Shown one piece after another: positions 26,060 through 34,675 of a stretch of 49,638 nucleotides of DNA. Every line of letters starts with the position of its first letter. Within the stretch, counting starts at the first letter, position 1. The translations under genes and the position numbers were made by a program. The notes beneath the pieces were generated by a model. It worked only from the letters and a program-made list of their open reading frames with translations. It ran no database searches and had not been told where the DNA came from. Source of the stretch: Chloroflexi bacterium UBA4733 (lineage in GTDB: Bacteria > Chloroflexota > UBA4733); contig DHIZ01000041.1 in the NCBI GenBank assembly GCA_002404055.1, forward strand, positions 13,600 to 63,237. Direction: 5' to 3'.

Positions 26060-27169
26060 ATGCGCGGGCGAGTGGCAGTTACCTTCGGCGCCGGACGGCC
26101 GATGGAGATGCGCGAGTATGAGGTGCGGCCGCCACAGGCTGGCGAGGCGCTGGTGCGCCTCAGTCGGGCAAGCATTTGCGGTTCCGATCTGCACATCTGG
26201 CGCGGTGAGGTTGCCGGCCTGACCGGGCTGCCCGGCGTCGGCGGCCACGAGATGACGGGCGTGGTGGCGGCGCTCGGCAGCGAGCGTCGACGGGATAGCA
26301 CCGGCAAGCCGCTGGCGGAAGGGGATCGCGTCACCTTCGCCTATTTCATCCCCTGCGGGGAGTGTGCCGCCTGCCTGACTGGCATCACCGGCTGCCCCAA
26401 TCGCTACCGTCGCCGCAAGGCGCTGACGGTCGACGACGACCCGCACTTCATCGGCGCTTACGCCGACTACTACTACGTCCAGCCCGACCAGTGGGTCTAC
26501 CGCGTGCCGGCCAGCCTGCCCGATGCGCTCGTCGCCCCTGTTAACTGCGCGCTGTCCCAGGTGGTTTACGGCCTCCAGCGCATCGGTATCTGGCTGGGCG
26601 ACAGCGTCGTCATCCAGGGCGCCGGTGGCCTCGGCCTCTACGCCATCGCCGTGGCTCGTGACATGGGGGCGGGCACGATCATCGTGCTGGACGCCGTACC
26701 GGCCCGTCTGGCGCTGGCCCGCCGCTTCGGCGCCGACCATACCCTCAACGTGCGCGAGGCGCCGCAGCGCGCCGACCGCGTGGCCCAGGTGCGCACGTGG
26801 ACCGGCGAGGGCGCCGATGTTTGCGTTGAAGTCGCCGGCGTGGCGGCCGTGATGCGGGAGGGAATCGAGTTCCTGCGCGTGGGCGGCCGTTACCTCACGA
26901 TGGGCAACATCGTGGCCGGGGCCACTGCCGAGATCGTACCGCACGACCTGGTGCGCACGCCCAAAAGCGTGCTCGGCGTGCTCTCCTACGACCGCTGGGT
27001 GATCCCGCGGGCGCTAGACTGGCTGGCGCGTCGCCAGGACGCCTACCCGTTCGCGGCGTTGCTCGCCGGCTCTTTTCCGCTGGAGCGCATCGACGACGCT
27101 TTCCGCGCCGCCGATTGGGCCAACGGACAGGGCGAGGTCGGACGCGCGCTGATCGCACTGGATGATTGA
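26060..27169 (+). CDS. Zinc-dependent alcohol dehydrogenase (MDR family)
   Basis: Medium-chain dehydrogenase that oxidises an alcohol or polyol with NAD(P). The catalytic zinc ligands are Cys 40 (ICGSD) and His about 63 (GHE), with the structural zinc site CGECAACLTGITGC (C-x2-C-x2-C-x7-C). The Rossmann loop is GAGGLGLYAIAVAR. At 369 aa it has the family length. The start is taken at ATG 26060, nine bases after GGGGGAG; two upstream in-frame ATGs (26042 and 26051) overlap or lie too close to the SD. The substrate is unclear; threonine, sorbitol or other polyol dehydrogenases share this layout. It is followed closely by the hydrolase gene. Confidence 0.92.
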   Translation: MRGRVAVTFGAGRPMEMREYEVRPPQAGEALVRLSRASICGSDLHIWRGEVAGLTGLPGVGGHEMTGVVAALGSERRRDSTGKPLAEGDRVTFAYFIPCGECAACLTGITGCPNRYRRRKALTVDDDPHFIGAYADYYYVQPDQWVYRVPASLPDALVAPVNCALSQVVYGLQRIGIWLGDSVVIQGAGGLGLYAIAVARDMGAGTIIVLDAVPARLALARRFGADHTLNVREAPQRADRVAQVRTWTGEGADVCVEVAGVAAVMREGIEFLRVGGRYLTMGNIVAGATAEIVPHDLVRTPKSVLGVLSYDRWVIPRALDWLARRQDAYPFAALLAGSFPLERIDDAFRAADWANGQGEVGRALIALDD

Positions 27170-27259
27170 TACGATGGCTGGTCGTCGGGCGCCGTCTGCT
27201 TTGCCGGACGCCACGGCTCGCCACGGCCTGATGGCAACGGACTACGGGAGAAACCGGCT

Positions 27260-27973
27260 ATGGCGACATTCGTCCTGGTCCACGGTGGTTGGACGGGGGG
27301 CTGGCGCTGGCAGCACGTGCGCCGTCGCCTGACCGCCGCCGGGCACGAGGTCTACACGCCGACGCTGACGGGGCTCGGCGAACGGGTCCACCTGGCGCAT
27401 CCGGGTATTGACCTCCAGACGCATGTGCTCGACATCGTGAACCTATTGGAGGCGGACGACTTGCATAACGTGGTGCTGGCGGGTCACAGCTACGGCGGCA
27501 TGGTGATCACCGGCGTGGCCGAGCAGGTACCGGAACGGCTGGCCCATCTGGTCTATCTGGATGCCTTCGTGCCGGGCAATGGCGAAGCGCTGCTGGACGT
27601 GCTCCAGCCGCAGGCGCGGCAGATGGCGGAGGAAGCGCTGCGGCGCAGCCCCGATGGCTGGCGCATTCGCTGGCCGGGCAGCACCAACGCCGACCCCTGG
27701 CCCGCCCTGACGCCACGCTACTCGCCCCAGCCCTGGCAGACCTTCAGCCAGCCACTGGCGATCAGCAACCCGGCAGCGGCGGCACTGCCCCGTACCTACG
27801 TGCGTTGCACGGTAGGCAAAGCGCCGGGGGAGTTCGACGCCCTGGCCCTGAATCTGTCGTGGGAGCGGGCGAAGGCCGGTGGCTGGCGGCTGCGCGAGGT
27901 CGCTAGCTCACATGCCGCGATGCTGGAAGAGCCGGGGGCGGCGGTGTTGCTGGCGTTGTTTCCGCCGAGCTAA
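27260..27973 (+). CDS. Alpha/beta hydrolase
   Basis: A 237-aa alpha/beta hydrolase fold protein with the oxyanion-hole VHGGWTGGWRW near the N terminus, the nucleophile Ser in AGHSYGG (about residue 77), the acidic segment YLDAFVPG and the catalytic His in SSHAAMLEEP near the C terminus. It resembles the esterase or pyrethroid-hydrolase-like branch, including salicylate-ester hydrolases. GGGAG lies about ten bases before the ATG. There is no signal peptide, so it is cytoplasmic. The neighbouring dehydrogenase could use its product, but no direct evidence exists. Confidence 0.88.
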   Translation: MATFVLVHGGWTGGWRWQHVRRRLTAAGHEVYTPTLTGLGERVHLAHPGIDLQTHVLDIVNLLEADDLHNVVLAGHSYGGMVITGVAEQVPERLAHLVYLDAFVPGNGEALLDVLQPQARQMAEEALRRSPDGWRIRWPGSTNADPWPALTPRYSPQPWQTFSQPLAISNPAAAALPRTYVRCTVGKAPGEFDALALNLSWERAKAGGWRLREVASSHAAMLEEPGAAVLLALFPPS

Positions 27974-27999
27974 CCGCATCAGCAGGGGTCCGGCGAGCG

Positions 28000-28284
28000 T
28001 CAGGGTCCGGCGAGCGCTTCGTTCCATTCCCGGATGTGCCATGTGCGTACGACGCCATGCAGGACGAACGGGTCAGACCTGGCGAACTCCTCGGCGGCTT
28101 CGCGGGTGGTGAAGACGGCCATCGCGCCGGCCTCAGCGTCGGCAAACGGGCCGATCAGCAAGAGCGTGCCGCGCGCATGGAACTCGGCCCAGCGGGCGCG
28201 GTGAGCGGGGAAGTGGAGCTGCGCGTTCGAGCGGAAATCGTCGACGGTTTCGTAGAAGAGCACGTATTTCATAGCTGGCGTCAT
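28000..28284 (-). CDS. YciI-like protein
   Basis: A 94-aa protein of the YciI/DGPF type, small ferredoxin-fold proteins that may bind metals or act in degradation. Visible family features are HFPAHRARWAEFHARG, LLLIGPFADAEAGAMAVF and REAAEEFARSDPFV, ending in a short C-terminal helix region. The start ATG 28284 has GAGG eight bases before it; an internal ATG at 28272 is possible. A perfect TATAAT lies at 28317-28312 on the same strand. The function is not known. Confidence 0.85.
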   Translation of the reverse strand: MTPAMKYVLFYETVDDFRSNAQLHFPAHRARWAEFHARGTLLLIGPFADAEAGAMAVFTTREAAEEFARSDPFVLHGVVRTWHIREWNEALAGP

Positions 28285-28311
28285 GCGGACTTCCTCACTG
28301 GACGGATTACC

Positions 28312-28317
28312 ATTATA
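28312..28317 (-). promoter_or_regulatory. Candidate -10 element TATAAT for the YciI-like gene
   Basis: Perfect TATAAT on the minus strand, 28 bases before the YciI start. No good -35 is visible. It shares the context CG-TATAAT-GGTA with the element at 25675-25680. Confidence 0.4.
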
Positions 28318-28323
28318 CGCGTG

Positions 28324-28542
28324 CTAGCTTGTTGCCTGGACGGTCGCCGTGGCCGGCAGCAGGCGCCAGTCGCGATCGATCACCGGCAGCATCGACAACC
28401 AGTAGACGCGCGCCCGGCCGCTTTGCGCCCAGACCTGCATGCACAGAATGTTGCTCCCCCCCGTGCCGCCAGTATACTCGCAGTCTCCGTGGCGACAGTT
28501 CTTCGTCCGGTCTGCGGGCAGGTTGCCAGAATCTTGTGCTCA
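28324..28542 (-). pseudogene. Orphan coding-like remnant downstream of the recombinase
   Basis: On the minus strand a frame is open for 72 codons from the stop at 28542-28540 down to a TAG at 28326-28324. Its translation has protein-like composition, including CEYTGGTGGSNILCMQVWAQ and RVYWLSMLPVIDRDWRLLP, unlike the Arg/Pro-rich shadow frames nearby. It has no start codon until an internal ATG and no ribosome site. It may be the 3' end of a truncated gene. I do not recognise a family. Confidence 0.3.
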
Positions 28543-28573
28543 TCCTTGCAGTCGCAAAGGTCCGTGTGGTCGG

Positions 28574-29653
28574 CTAGCGCCTGCCTGCGCTGTCGTCCTC
28601 GAACGCCAGCCGGTGCAGTTCGCGGAGGCGCTGGCTGGCGACGCGCGTATAGACGCGGGTGGTGTCGGCGGACTCGTGGCCGAGCAGGTCTTGCGTGGCG
28701 GCAAGGTCGCCGGTCGTTTCGACGAGATGTGTGGCGAACCAGGCACGGAAACGGTGCGGGGTGACGCCGGCGTCCTCTTGCTGGGCGGCGATGCCAAGTT
28801 CCTTCACGATCTGCCGGATCGACTTGGTGGACAGTGGCAACAGGTGCTCGCCGGCGCCTCGGTCGTGGCGGGTGAAGACCGGCTGCAAGGCAATGGAACG
28901 GCCGGCGCCGGCGCCGGCGCGGGCGGCGAAATAGGTGTCCAGGCTGCGCCAGGCCGCCGGGGTGAAATAGACGATGCGTACCTTGCTGCCCTTGCCGGTC
29001 ACGCGGGCGGATTGCTGACTGCGCACGAGGTCGCTGCGCCGCAGGCCCACCAGTTCTGAAACGCGCATGCCGGAGCCGCGCAAGCACTCGATGATGGCAA
29101 TGTCGCGCAGACGGATGCACTCCTGGTGCGGCTCGTCGCGCGGGGGGCGCTGGCGCGCGGCGGCCAGGATCGCTTCCACCACAGCATCCTCCGGCACCCG
29201 CGGCAGACCACGCACGCGCTTGCCGCGCATGGCCTTCAGGCGCTCGGCGATGCGCGGCAACGGCAGATCGGACCGATAGCCTTCGCGCAGCAGGTAGGCG
29301 TAGAAGCGCATGACGGCCGTGGTGTAAGTCAGCAGCGTCGTCTTCGGCAGCCCCGGTCGCTCCCGCACCAACTGCCGGGCAAACTCGATAGGCTGCTCCT
29401 CGTCCAGGTTGGCGAGAGGGATCGGGCGATGCGGGGAGGAGGGCTGATCTTTGGGGGAAGGACCCGATGGGCGGCCGTTGCGGCCGGGGCTGGAGAGCGG
29501 GCCCGTCAGCCCCTCCTGGAAGTGGCGCAGGGCGGCCCGATAGGTCGAAACCGTTGCCGGCGACTTGCCTATGGCAAGGTCCGCCAGGAATCGGTCGATC
29601 GCGCCCGCTACGGTTTCCTCGCTTCCCAACTCCCTATCCCCGTCGTTCGTCAT
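28574..29653 (-). CDS. Tyrosine recombinase (XerC/XerD-like)
   Basis: A 359-aa site-specific recombinase. An N-terminal SAM-like core-binding domain (about 20-150) is interrupted by a Pro/Ser-rich insert near 55-80. The catalytic domain follows with all residues: Arg 197 (SGMRVSEL), Lys 224 (GKGSK), His 300 and Arg 303 (TPHRFR), His 326 (LLGHES) and the nucleophile Tyr 335 (TTRVYTRV). Its start overlaps the stop of hydantoinase B by four bases (ATGA), so it looks translationally coupled to it; an upstream start at 29701 would deepen the overlap. No att site, excisionase or phage gene was seen. It may be a chromosome-dimer resolvase paralogue or a mobile-element enzyme. Confidence 0.93.
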   Translation of the reverse strand: MTNDGDRELGSEETVAGAIDRFLADLAIGKSPATVSTYRAALRHFQEGLTGPLSSPGRNGRPSGPSPKDQPSSPHRPIPLANLDEEQPIEFARQLVRERPGLPKTTLLTYTTAVMRFYAYLLREGYRSDLPLPRIAERLKAMRGKRVRGLPRVPEDAVVEAILAAARQRPPRDEPHQECIRLRDIAIIECLRGSGMRVSELVGLRRSDLVRSQQSARVTGKGSKVRIVYFTPAAWRSLDTYFAARAGAGAGRSIALQPVFTRHDRGAGEHLLPLSTKSIRQIVKELGIAAQQEDAGVTPHRFRAWFATHLVETTGDLAATQDLLGHESADTTRVYTRVASQRLRELHRLAFEDDSAGRR

Positions 29654-31260
29654 CCACGGTCTCGCTGCGCTCGCCGGCGCCTCTCGTCCGCCGTGCCCCA
29701 CCCGCCGCCGCCGGGTGTCTCGATGATAAGTACGTCACCGGGAACGACAGCAACGGTTGCCTTGCCGCCGAGATCCCGCACCTCTCCGTTGGCCCGTTGT
29801 ACTCGGTTGCTGCCCGGCAGGCCTGCCTCGCCGCCGGCAAGGCCGTAGGGGGCGTGGCGACGGCGTTCGCTGATGACCGTAACGATCGCCGGAGTAAGGA
29901 ATTGCAGTTCGCGCCGGATGCCGTCGCCCCCGCGCCACATGCCACCGCCGCCGGAATCGCGTCGTAGCGCGTAGGTCAGGACACGCAGCGGATAGGCGGT
30001 CTCCAGGGCTTCGACCGGCGTGTTCAGTGTGTTGGTCATGTGGACCTGCCTCCCGGAGAGGCCGTCCAGGTCAGGCAAGGCGCCGCTCCCGCCAGCCAGC
30101 GTCTCGTAGTACGTGAACGGCAGACCGGTGTGTGGATCTCTACCGCCGACCAGCGTGTTGTTCATGGTTCCCTGCCCGGCGGCAGGCACTCGGTCGGGGG
30201 CGGCCTGGGCGAGTGCGCCGAAGACGACGTCGACGATGCGCTGCGATGTCTCGACGTTACCGGCGGCGACAGCGCGCGGCCGGCGGGCATTGACGATGCT
30301 CCCTTCCGGCAGGATGAACCGCATGGGGGCAAAGCAGCCGTCGTTGGTAGGCGCGTCCGGGCCCATGAGGCAACGTAGGCAGTAGAGGCAGGCCGACCGC
30401 GTGATGGCGGCCACAGCGTTGAGCGAGCCGGCACATTCGGGGGCGCTACCGGTGAAGTCCAGCGTCATCGTGTCGTCGGTGATGGTCAGCGCGACTTGAA
30501 TGGCGAGGTCCTGGTTGCCCTGGCCGTCGTCGTCCAGATAGTCAGTGAAGCGGTACGTGCCATCAGGTAGGTCGCGGATGGTGGCGCGCGTGAGCGATTC
30601 CGCATAGGCCAGTAAGGCGGTGGAATGTTCGGCCACCGTGTCGTGGCCATACCGCTCGGTCAGTTCCCGCAGGCGGCGCACGCCGACAGCCGCGGCAGCA
30701 ATCTGCGCGCTCAGGTCGCCGTCGCGTTCCTCCGGCGTGCGCGTGTTGGCCAGGAGCAACTGCCAAATGCCATCGTTGCGCCGACCGGCATCGAACAGCT
30801 TGACCGGTGGGATGATCAGTCCTTCGGCATACAGCTCGGTCGAGAGCGGCATGGAGCCGGGTGCCATGCCGCCGATGTCGGCGTGGTGGGCGCGGCTGGC
30901 GACGAAACCGAGCAGCGGCCCGCTCTGCTCGTCGGCAAAGACGGGCGTGACCAGGGTGATATCCGGCAGATGGGTACCGCCGGCATAGGGGTCGTTCAGC
31001 AACACCGCATCTCCCGGCGCAAAGGGGGCCAGGGTAAGGGCAGCCTGCACGGAGGCCGGCATACTGCCGAGGTGTACGGGAATGTGCGCCGCCTGGGCGA
31101 TCATCCGCCCGTCAGCATCAAAGACGGCGCAGGAGTAGTCACGGCGCTCCTTAATGTTCGGAGAGAAGGCGGTACGTCCCAGTGCCGCCCCCATCTCTTC
31201 GGCCACAGCGCTGAAGAGATGCCGGAAGACCTCCAGGCTGACGGCATCGACCGCTGCCAT
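29650..31260 (-). CDS. Hydantoinase B / oxoprolinase subunit family protein
   Basis: A 536-aa HyuB-family protein, the second subunit of ATP-dependent hydantoinases, 5-oxoprolinases or acetone carboxylase-like enzymes. Characteristic segments are NIKERRDYSCAVFDADGRMIAQAAHIPVHLGS near the N terminus, the metal-associated DPYAGGTHLPDITLVTPVF, VASRAHHADIGGMAPGS, GTMNNTLVGG and the C-terminal RRDSGGGGMWRGGDGIRREL. Its HyuA partner is not adjacent. It starts 34 bases after the Uma2 gene and overlaps the recombinase gene. The substrate is unknown. Confidence 0.92.
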   Translation of the reverse strand: MAAVDAVSLEVFRHLFSAVAEEMGAALGRTAFSPNIKERRDYSCAVFDADGRMIAQAAHIPVHLGSMPASVQAALTLAPFAPGDAVLLNDPYAGGTHLPDITLVTPVFADEQSGPLLGFVASRAHHADIGGMAPGSMPLSTELYAEGLIIPPVKLFDAGRRNDGIWQLLLANTRTPEERDGDLSAQIAAAAVGVRRLRELTERYGHDTVAEHSTALLAYAESLTRATIRDLPDGTYRFTDYLDDDGQGNQDLAIQVALTITDDTMTLDFTGSAPECAGSLNAVAAITRSACLYCLRCLMGPDAPTNDGCFAPMRFILPEGSIVNARRPRAVAAGNVETSQRIVDVVFGALAQAAPDRVPAAGQGTMNNTLVGGRDPHTGLPFTYYETLAGGSGALPDLDGLSGRQVHMTNTLNTPVEALETAYPLRVLTYALRRDSGGGGMWRGGDGIRRELQFLTPAIVTVISERRRHAPYGLAGGEAGLPGSNRVQRANGEVRDLGGKATVAVVPGDVLIIETPGGGGWGTADERRRRAQRDRG

Positions 31261-31294
31261 CAGACGCTTCCCTGAAGCAAACTGACCACTACCG

Positions 31295-32065
31295 TCATTT
31301 GCTGGGTTCTTGGTCCCCGCGTAGCCGACGCAGTTCCTCGCGCAGTCGTGTCACCTCGGCTTCAGCCGCCGCCCGCGCGGCGGCGTCCACGGCGGCCCGG
31401 CGTTCGGCGTCAGCGCGGGCGGTTGCCTCGGCATCCGCCCGGCGTCGCTCTACCAGCATCAGCTCGCCCGGCGTCGGTAAGCGCCGCCCAGTAACGTCCT
31501 GCGCCCGCAGCCACAGCCCTCCCTCGACGTAGAGGCCCAACCCACCGAGTGTCCGGCACCACAGCACGCCATGGCTGTCCACATGCCACTGGACGAATTG
31601 GTCAGCGTCGTCGCGTCGCCAGCCCAGTAGTTTTGGTCCATCCTTGCGCTCCGGTGCGAACATGACATATTCGGTCACGCCCATAGAGCCGTAGATGCGC
31701 GGTTTCTCCCCGGAGTCCCGTCCCCAACTCTTCCCGGAGGACACCTCCAGCACGAACTCGGGCGCTTTCCCCTCCGCCAGTACACTCCAGGAGGTGCGCA
31801 GCACGTCCGCCGCTTGCGCCACCAGGAGGTCCGGCGCCGCCTCCAGGGTGCGGTCGCCGATCGGTCGCGGCGTCGTGATCAGTAAGTAGGAGGCGACGTA
31901 CCAGGGCAGGCGGTGCTGTTCGGCATGCAAGAGCAGGATGGGTTTGAGCAGGTCCACGCTTCGGACCTGGAGGTCGGCCATCACCATCCAGGGAGAATCC
32001 TCCTCGTCGTTCTCCACGGTCATCAAGAACAGCTCAAGCTCGCTGAGTTGCGACAAGACTGCCAT
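31295..32065 (-). CDS. Uma2-family endonuclease-like protein
   Basis: A 256-aa protein of the Uma2/DUF820 group, which has a PD-(D/E)XK nuclease fold. APEFVLEVSSGKSWGRD carries the Asp/Glu and Lys of the core and GVTEYVMFAPER follows it. The C terminus is a charged Ala/Arg-rich coiled coil (about 210-250), as in many members. The start at 32065 follows GGAGGG by eight bases; further upstream the frame is open but its product looks random. Function is unproven for most of the family. A second, shorter Uma2 gene lies at 42658. Confidence 0.85.
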   Translation of the reverse strand: MAVLSQLSELELFLMTVENDEEDSPWMVMADLQVRSVDLLKPILLLHAEQHRLPWYVASYLLITTPRPIGDRTLEAAPDLLVAQAADVLRTSWSVLAEGKAPEFVLEVSSGKSWGRDSGEKPRIYGSMGVTEYVMFAPERKDGPKLLGWRRDDADQFVQWHVDSHGVLWCRTLGGLGLYVEGGLWLRAQDVTGRRLPTPGELMLVERRRADAEATARADAERRAAVDAAARAAAEAEVTRLREELRRLRGDQEPSK

Positions 32066-32124
32066 TGCTGTACCCTCCCGATCGCCCTCTCCAGGGGCGA
32101 ATGCGATGTGCAGTAGCTGGGTAT

Positions 32125-33024
32125 TCACCCCTGCCGGTACTCCTCCACCCGGTCCGCCGTCCAGGCGCCATCGGCGACGACCACGCGGTAGTTCAGCGTC
32201 AACGTTTCTTCGGGCGCCAGGGTCAGCGGCTCGTCGAACATGAAGGCGCAACTGGCGCAGGCATAGGGGTCGTGGCGCACGAACCACTTCGTGGGATAGC
32301 GCGGGTTACTCGATTGGTCCAGCAGGACGATCGTGGATGCTCGCGCGCTGCCGTCGTGGCGACCGACGTAGGCCAGCCAGGGGGAAGACTGGCCCATCAC
32401 CTCCGGACCGCTCAAGCCATCGGCGGCAAGGATTTTGCCGTGCAGGAACGAGCGGGGGCCGCGCCAGAACAGCCCACCGTAGCCGGCGGCCGGCCGGCCG
32501 GCGGCCGTCGGTGAGCCGAAGGTCAACGGCGCGCCGCGCACGTTCTGCAGGTCGAAACTGAGGTCCAGGCTCCAATACCCGTGTTCCTGTTGCACCTCGG
32601 TCACCCTGATCCGGCGGTGTTCGCTGATCCACGTCTCGCCCGCCTGGGTCAGCCATTCCAGGCGCTCCAGCAGAAGGGCGGTATCGGCGTCGCAGCGCAC
32701 GTCGTCCCAGGAGCGGTGGAGCATCCTGCCGTTGTTCGCCAGTTGGACGTAGCCCTGATCCCGGACGTAGGTTGGCCCGCCCCAGAAGTTCTCGCCGGAG
32801 AGGTGGGCGGAGGTCATAGTCAGACCCTTGTGCCAGAGGTGATCGTGCGGCCGGTAGATCGTCACGACCTCGCCGGCCAGGGTGCGCAGCGGGTGGAAGT
32901 ACGGCTGCGGCGACTCCCGCTGGGCGGTGTCCGGTTCGTAGATGTAGGTGAAGAGTGGCTGCTCACCAGCGTAGAGATCAACACGCTGGTGCAGCGTATG
33001 CACCAGCCGTAAGGCGGCATTCAC
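32125..33024 (-). CDS. DUF6807 (PmoA-like) family protein
   Basis: A 299-aa protein of the DUF6807 family, predicted to be beta-rich and often found near sugar-use genes. The core motifs are PYFHPLRTLAG, RPHDHLWHKGLTMTS, GENFWGGPTYVRDQGY and a later GGLFWRGPRSF, with conserved His and Trp residues around the likely ligand site. No activity is assigned. GTG start at 33024 overlaps the stop of the upstream sensor-like gene by four bases (GTGA), so translation is probably coupled. A role as a carbohydrate-linked enzyme is inferred from the family. Confidence 0.85.
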   Translation of the reverse strand: MNAALRLVHTLHQRVDLYAGEQPLFTYIYEPDTAQRESPQPYFHPLRTLAGEVVTIYRPHDHLWHKGLTMTSAHLSGENFWGGPTYVRDQGYVQLANNGRMLHRSWDDVRCDADTALLLERLEWLTQAGETWISEHRRIRVTEVQQEHGYWSLDLSFDLQNVRGAPLTFGSPTAAGRPAAGYGGLFWRGPRSFLHGKILAADGLSGPEVMGQSSPWLAYVGRHDGSARASTIVLLDQSSNPRYPTKWFVRHDPYACASCAFMFDEPLTLAPEETLTLNYRVVVADGAWTADRVEEYRQG

Positions 33025-34574
33025 GAACTGCGCTCCCGTTCCAGACGATGGCTCAGGATACCCGCCAACTCCTCCGGCGTACAGGGTTTGCTTGCCAGGA
33101 CCAGGCCGCCGAGTGCTTCGATGGCGGCGCGCTGGTTCTCCAGCAGGGCCGGGGAGGCGGTCATGATCACGACGGGCAGCCCGTGCGTCGCGTCGGCCGC
33201 GCGCAAGGCACGCAAGGCGGCAACCGCATCGACCCCCGGCAATTGAATAGCGAGGAGGATAAGGTCGGGGTGGCCCTCTTGCGCCAGGCGCAACACGTCC
33301 TGGCCATCGGTCGCCTCCCGCACCTCGTAGCCGGCCCGCCGTAAGTGGCCGGCAATCAGGCCCCGTGCAGCATCGTCGTCGTCGGCAACGATGATGACGT
33401 GGGAGTGGCGGTCGGTCAGCGCTCGCGCCACGCGTGACAGCAGCAGGTCTTCCCGAACCGGCTTGGTCAAGTAGTCGATGGCCCCCAGCCGGATACTGCG
33501 ACCTTCGTCGGAGTCAATCGACAGGAAGACCACCGGGATGGCCGCCATCGCCGGATCGTTCTTGAGCCACTCCAGCACGGTGAACCCGTCCACGTCGGGC
33601 AAGTTGATGTCCAAAGTGATCAAGTCCGGCTGCTGCTGCCGGACCAGACGCCAGGCTTCGCTGCCGCTGTGGGCGACTTGCACCTCATAGCCGCCGCGTT
33701 CCAGGTAGCGCCGGATCAGTTGGGCGATGGCCGGCTCATCATCAACGACCAGCACGCGGCTCCCGGCCACCGGGCGTTCCGGCTTCCGTTCCGGGGCCGG
33801 CGCTGTGAGTGGCTCCGCCGTCCTTGGCAGGCGGACGGAGAAGGTTGAGCCATGACCGGGGGTACTGCGGACCAGGATCTGGCCGCCATGTAGCTCCACC
33901 AGGGAACGGGTGATCGTCAGGCCCAGTCCCGTTCCCCCGGCCTCGCGCACCAACCGGTGGCCGGAACGGAAGAACTTGATGATGCGCCCCTCGGGCGAGA
34001 GCAACACCATGGCCTCGCTGGTGGCATCGAGGATCGCGCCGGCTTCCCGGCGGGCGCTCATGGCTTCCTGGTATTGCCACTCCAGCGCCGCTTCCGCCCG
34101 CTTCCGCGCGGTCGCATCGCGAATGCTGGCGCTGAAGAACGTGTCGCCTGCCACCTGCCAGGCAGCCACGGAAAGCTCCAGGGGGAACTCGGCGCCGTCC
34201 TGACGGAGCCCCAGCACTTCCACCGTTCGCCCGACCAGGTTTTGCCCGACGGTCTCCACCTGGCGCCGAAAGCCTGCTTCGTACGTGGCCCGAAAACGCT
34301 CAGGGAAGAGGAGGGTGAAGGGGGCGCCGACCAGGCCGCTCTTCTCGTAGCCAAAGAGGTCCTCGGCCCGCCGGTTCGCCAGGAGGATGACGCCATCGGC
34401 GCTGGCCGTGATGATGGCGTCGGGCGCCGTCTCCAGGAGCATACGGAGTTGTGATTCGGCAGCGCGGCGCGCGCGTTCCGCCTCTGCCAGACGCACGGAC
34501 GCAGCGTCGTCCTTGGGGCCAGACGGCGTCGCACCATTGGCAGGCATCAATGCATCCATTCGACGGTCCGGCAT
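33021..34574 (-). CDS. PAS protein with two receivers, remnant of a hybrid histidine kinase
   Basis: A 517-aa protein. PAS 1 lies at about 40-160. The start of a second PAS (about 178-198) ends at SPEGRIIK and is joined directly to FFRSGHRLVREAGGTGLGL, the ATP-lid end of a histidine kinase. The whole dimerisation domain with its His and the N-box are missing, so it cannot autophosphorylate. REC1 (about 272-388) is complete with DD at 278-279, Asp 322 and Lys 371. REC2 (about 393-510) has Ala 442 where the phospho-Asp should be. The fusion looks like an internal deletion. A weak -10 (TATACT, 34639-34634) precedes it. The start could also be at 34559 or 34547. Confidence 0.88.
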   Translation of the reverse strand: MPDRRMDALMPANGATPSGPKDDAASVRLAEAERARRAAESQLRMLLETAPDAIITASADGVILLANRRAEDLFGYEKSGLVGAPFTLLFPERFRATYEAGFRRQVETVGQNLVGRTVEVLGLRQDGAEFPLELSVAAWQVAGDTFFSASIRDATARKRAEAALEWQYQEAMSARREAGAILDATSEAMVLLSPEGRIIKFFRSGHRLVREAGGTGLGLTITRSLVELHGGQILVRSTPGHGSTFSVRLPRTAEPLTAPAPERKPERPVAGSRVLVVDDEPAIAQLIRRYLERGGYEVQVAHSGSEAWRLVRQQQPDLITLDINLPDVDGFTVLEWLKNDPAMAAIPVVFLSIDSDEGRSIRLGAIDYLTKPVREDLLLSRVARALTDRHSHVIIVADDDDAARGLIAGHLRRAGYEVREATDGQDVLRLAQEGHPDLILLAIQLPGVDAVAALRALRAADATHGLPVVIMTASPALLENQRAAIEALGGLVLASKPCTPEELAGILSHRLERERSS

Positions 34575-34633
34575 CCGCGGCGCTGTCCGACAGAAGGGTG
34601 GGCTGCCACGCCGACGCTATGGCTCCGCATGCC

Positions 34634-34639
34634 AGTATA
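34634..34639 (-). promoter_or_regulatory. Possible -10 element for the PAS/receiver gene
   Basis: TATACT on the minus strand, 60 bases before the start at 34574. No convincing -35 is seen. Confidence 0.3.
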
Positions 34640-34675
34640 GGGTGTACGATGCAGAAGCAGAAACGCCGCGCCGCG

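Noticed and set aside
31295..32287. N-terminal extension of the first Uma2 protein to 32287
   Set aside because: The extra residues look random and overlap the DUF6807 gene; GGAGGG before 32065 gives a better start.
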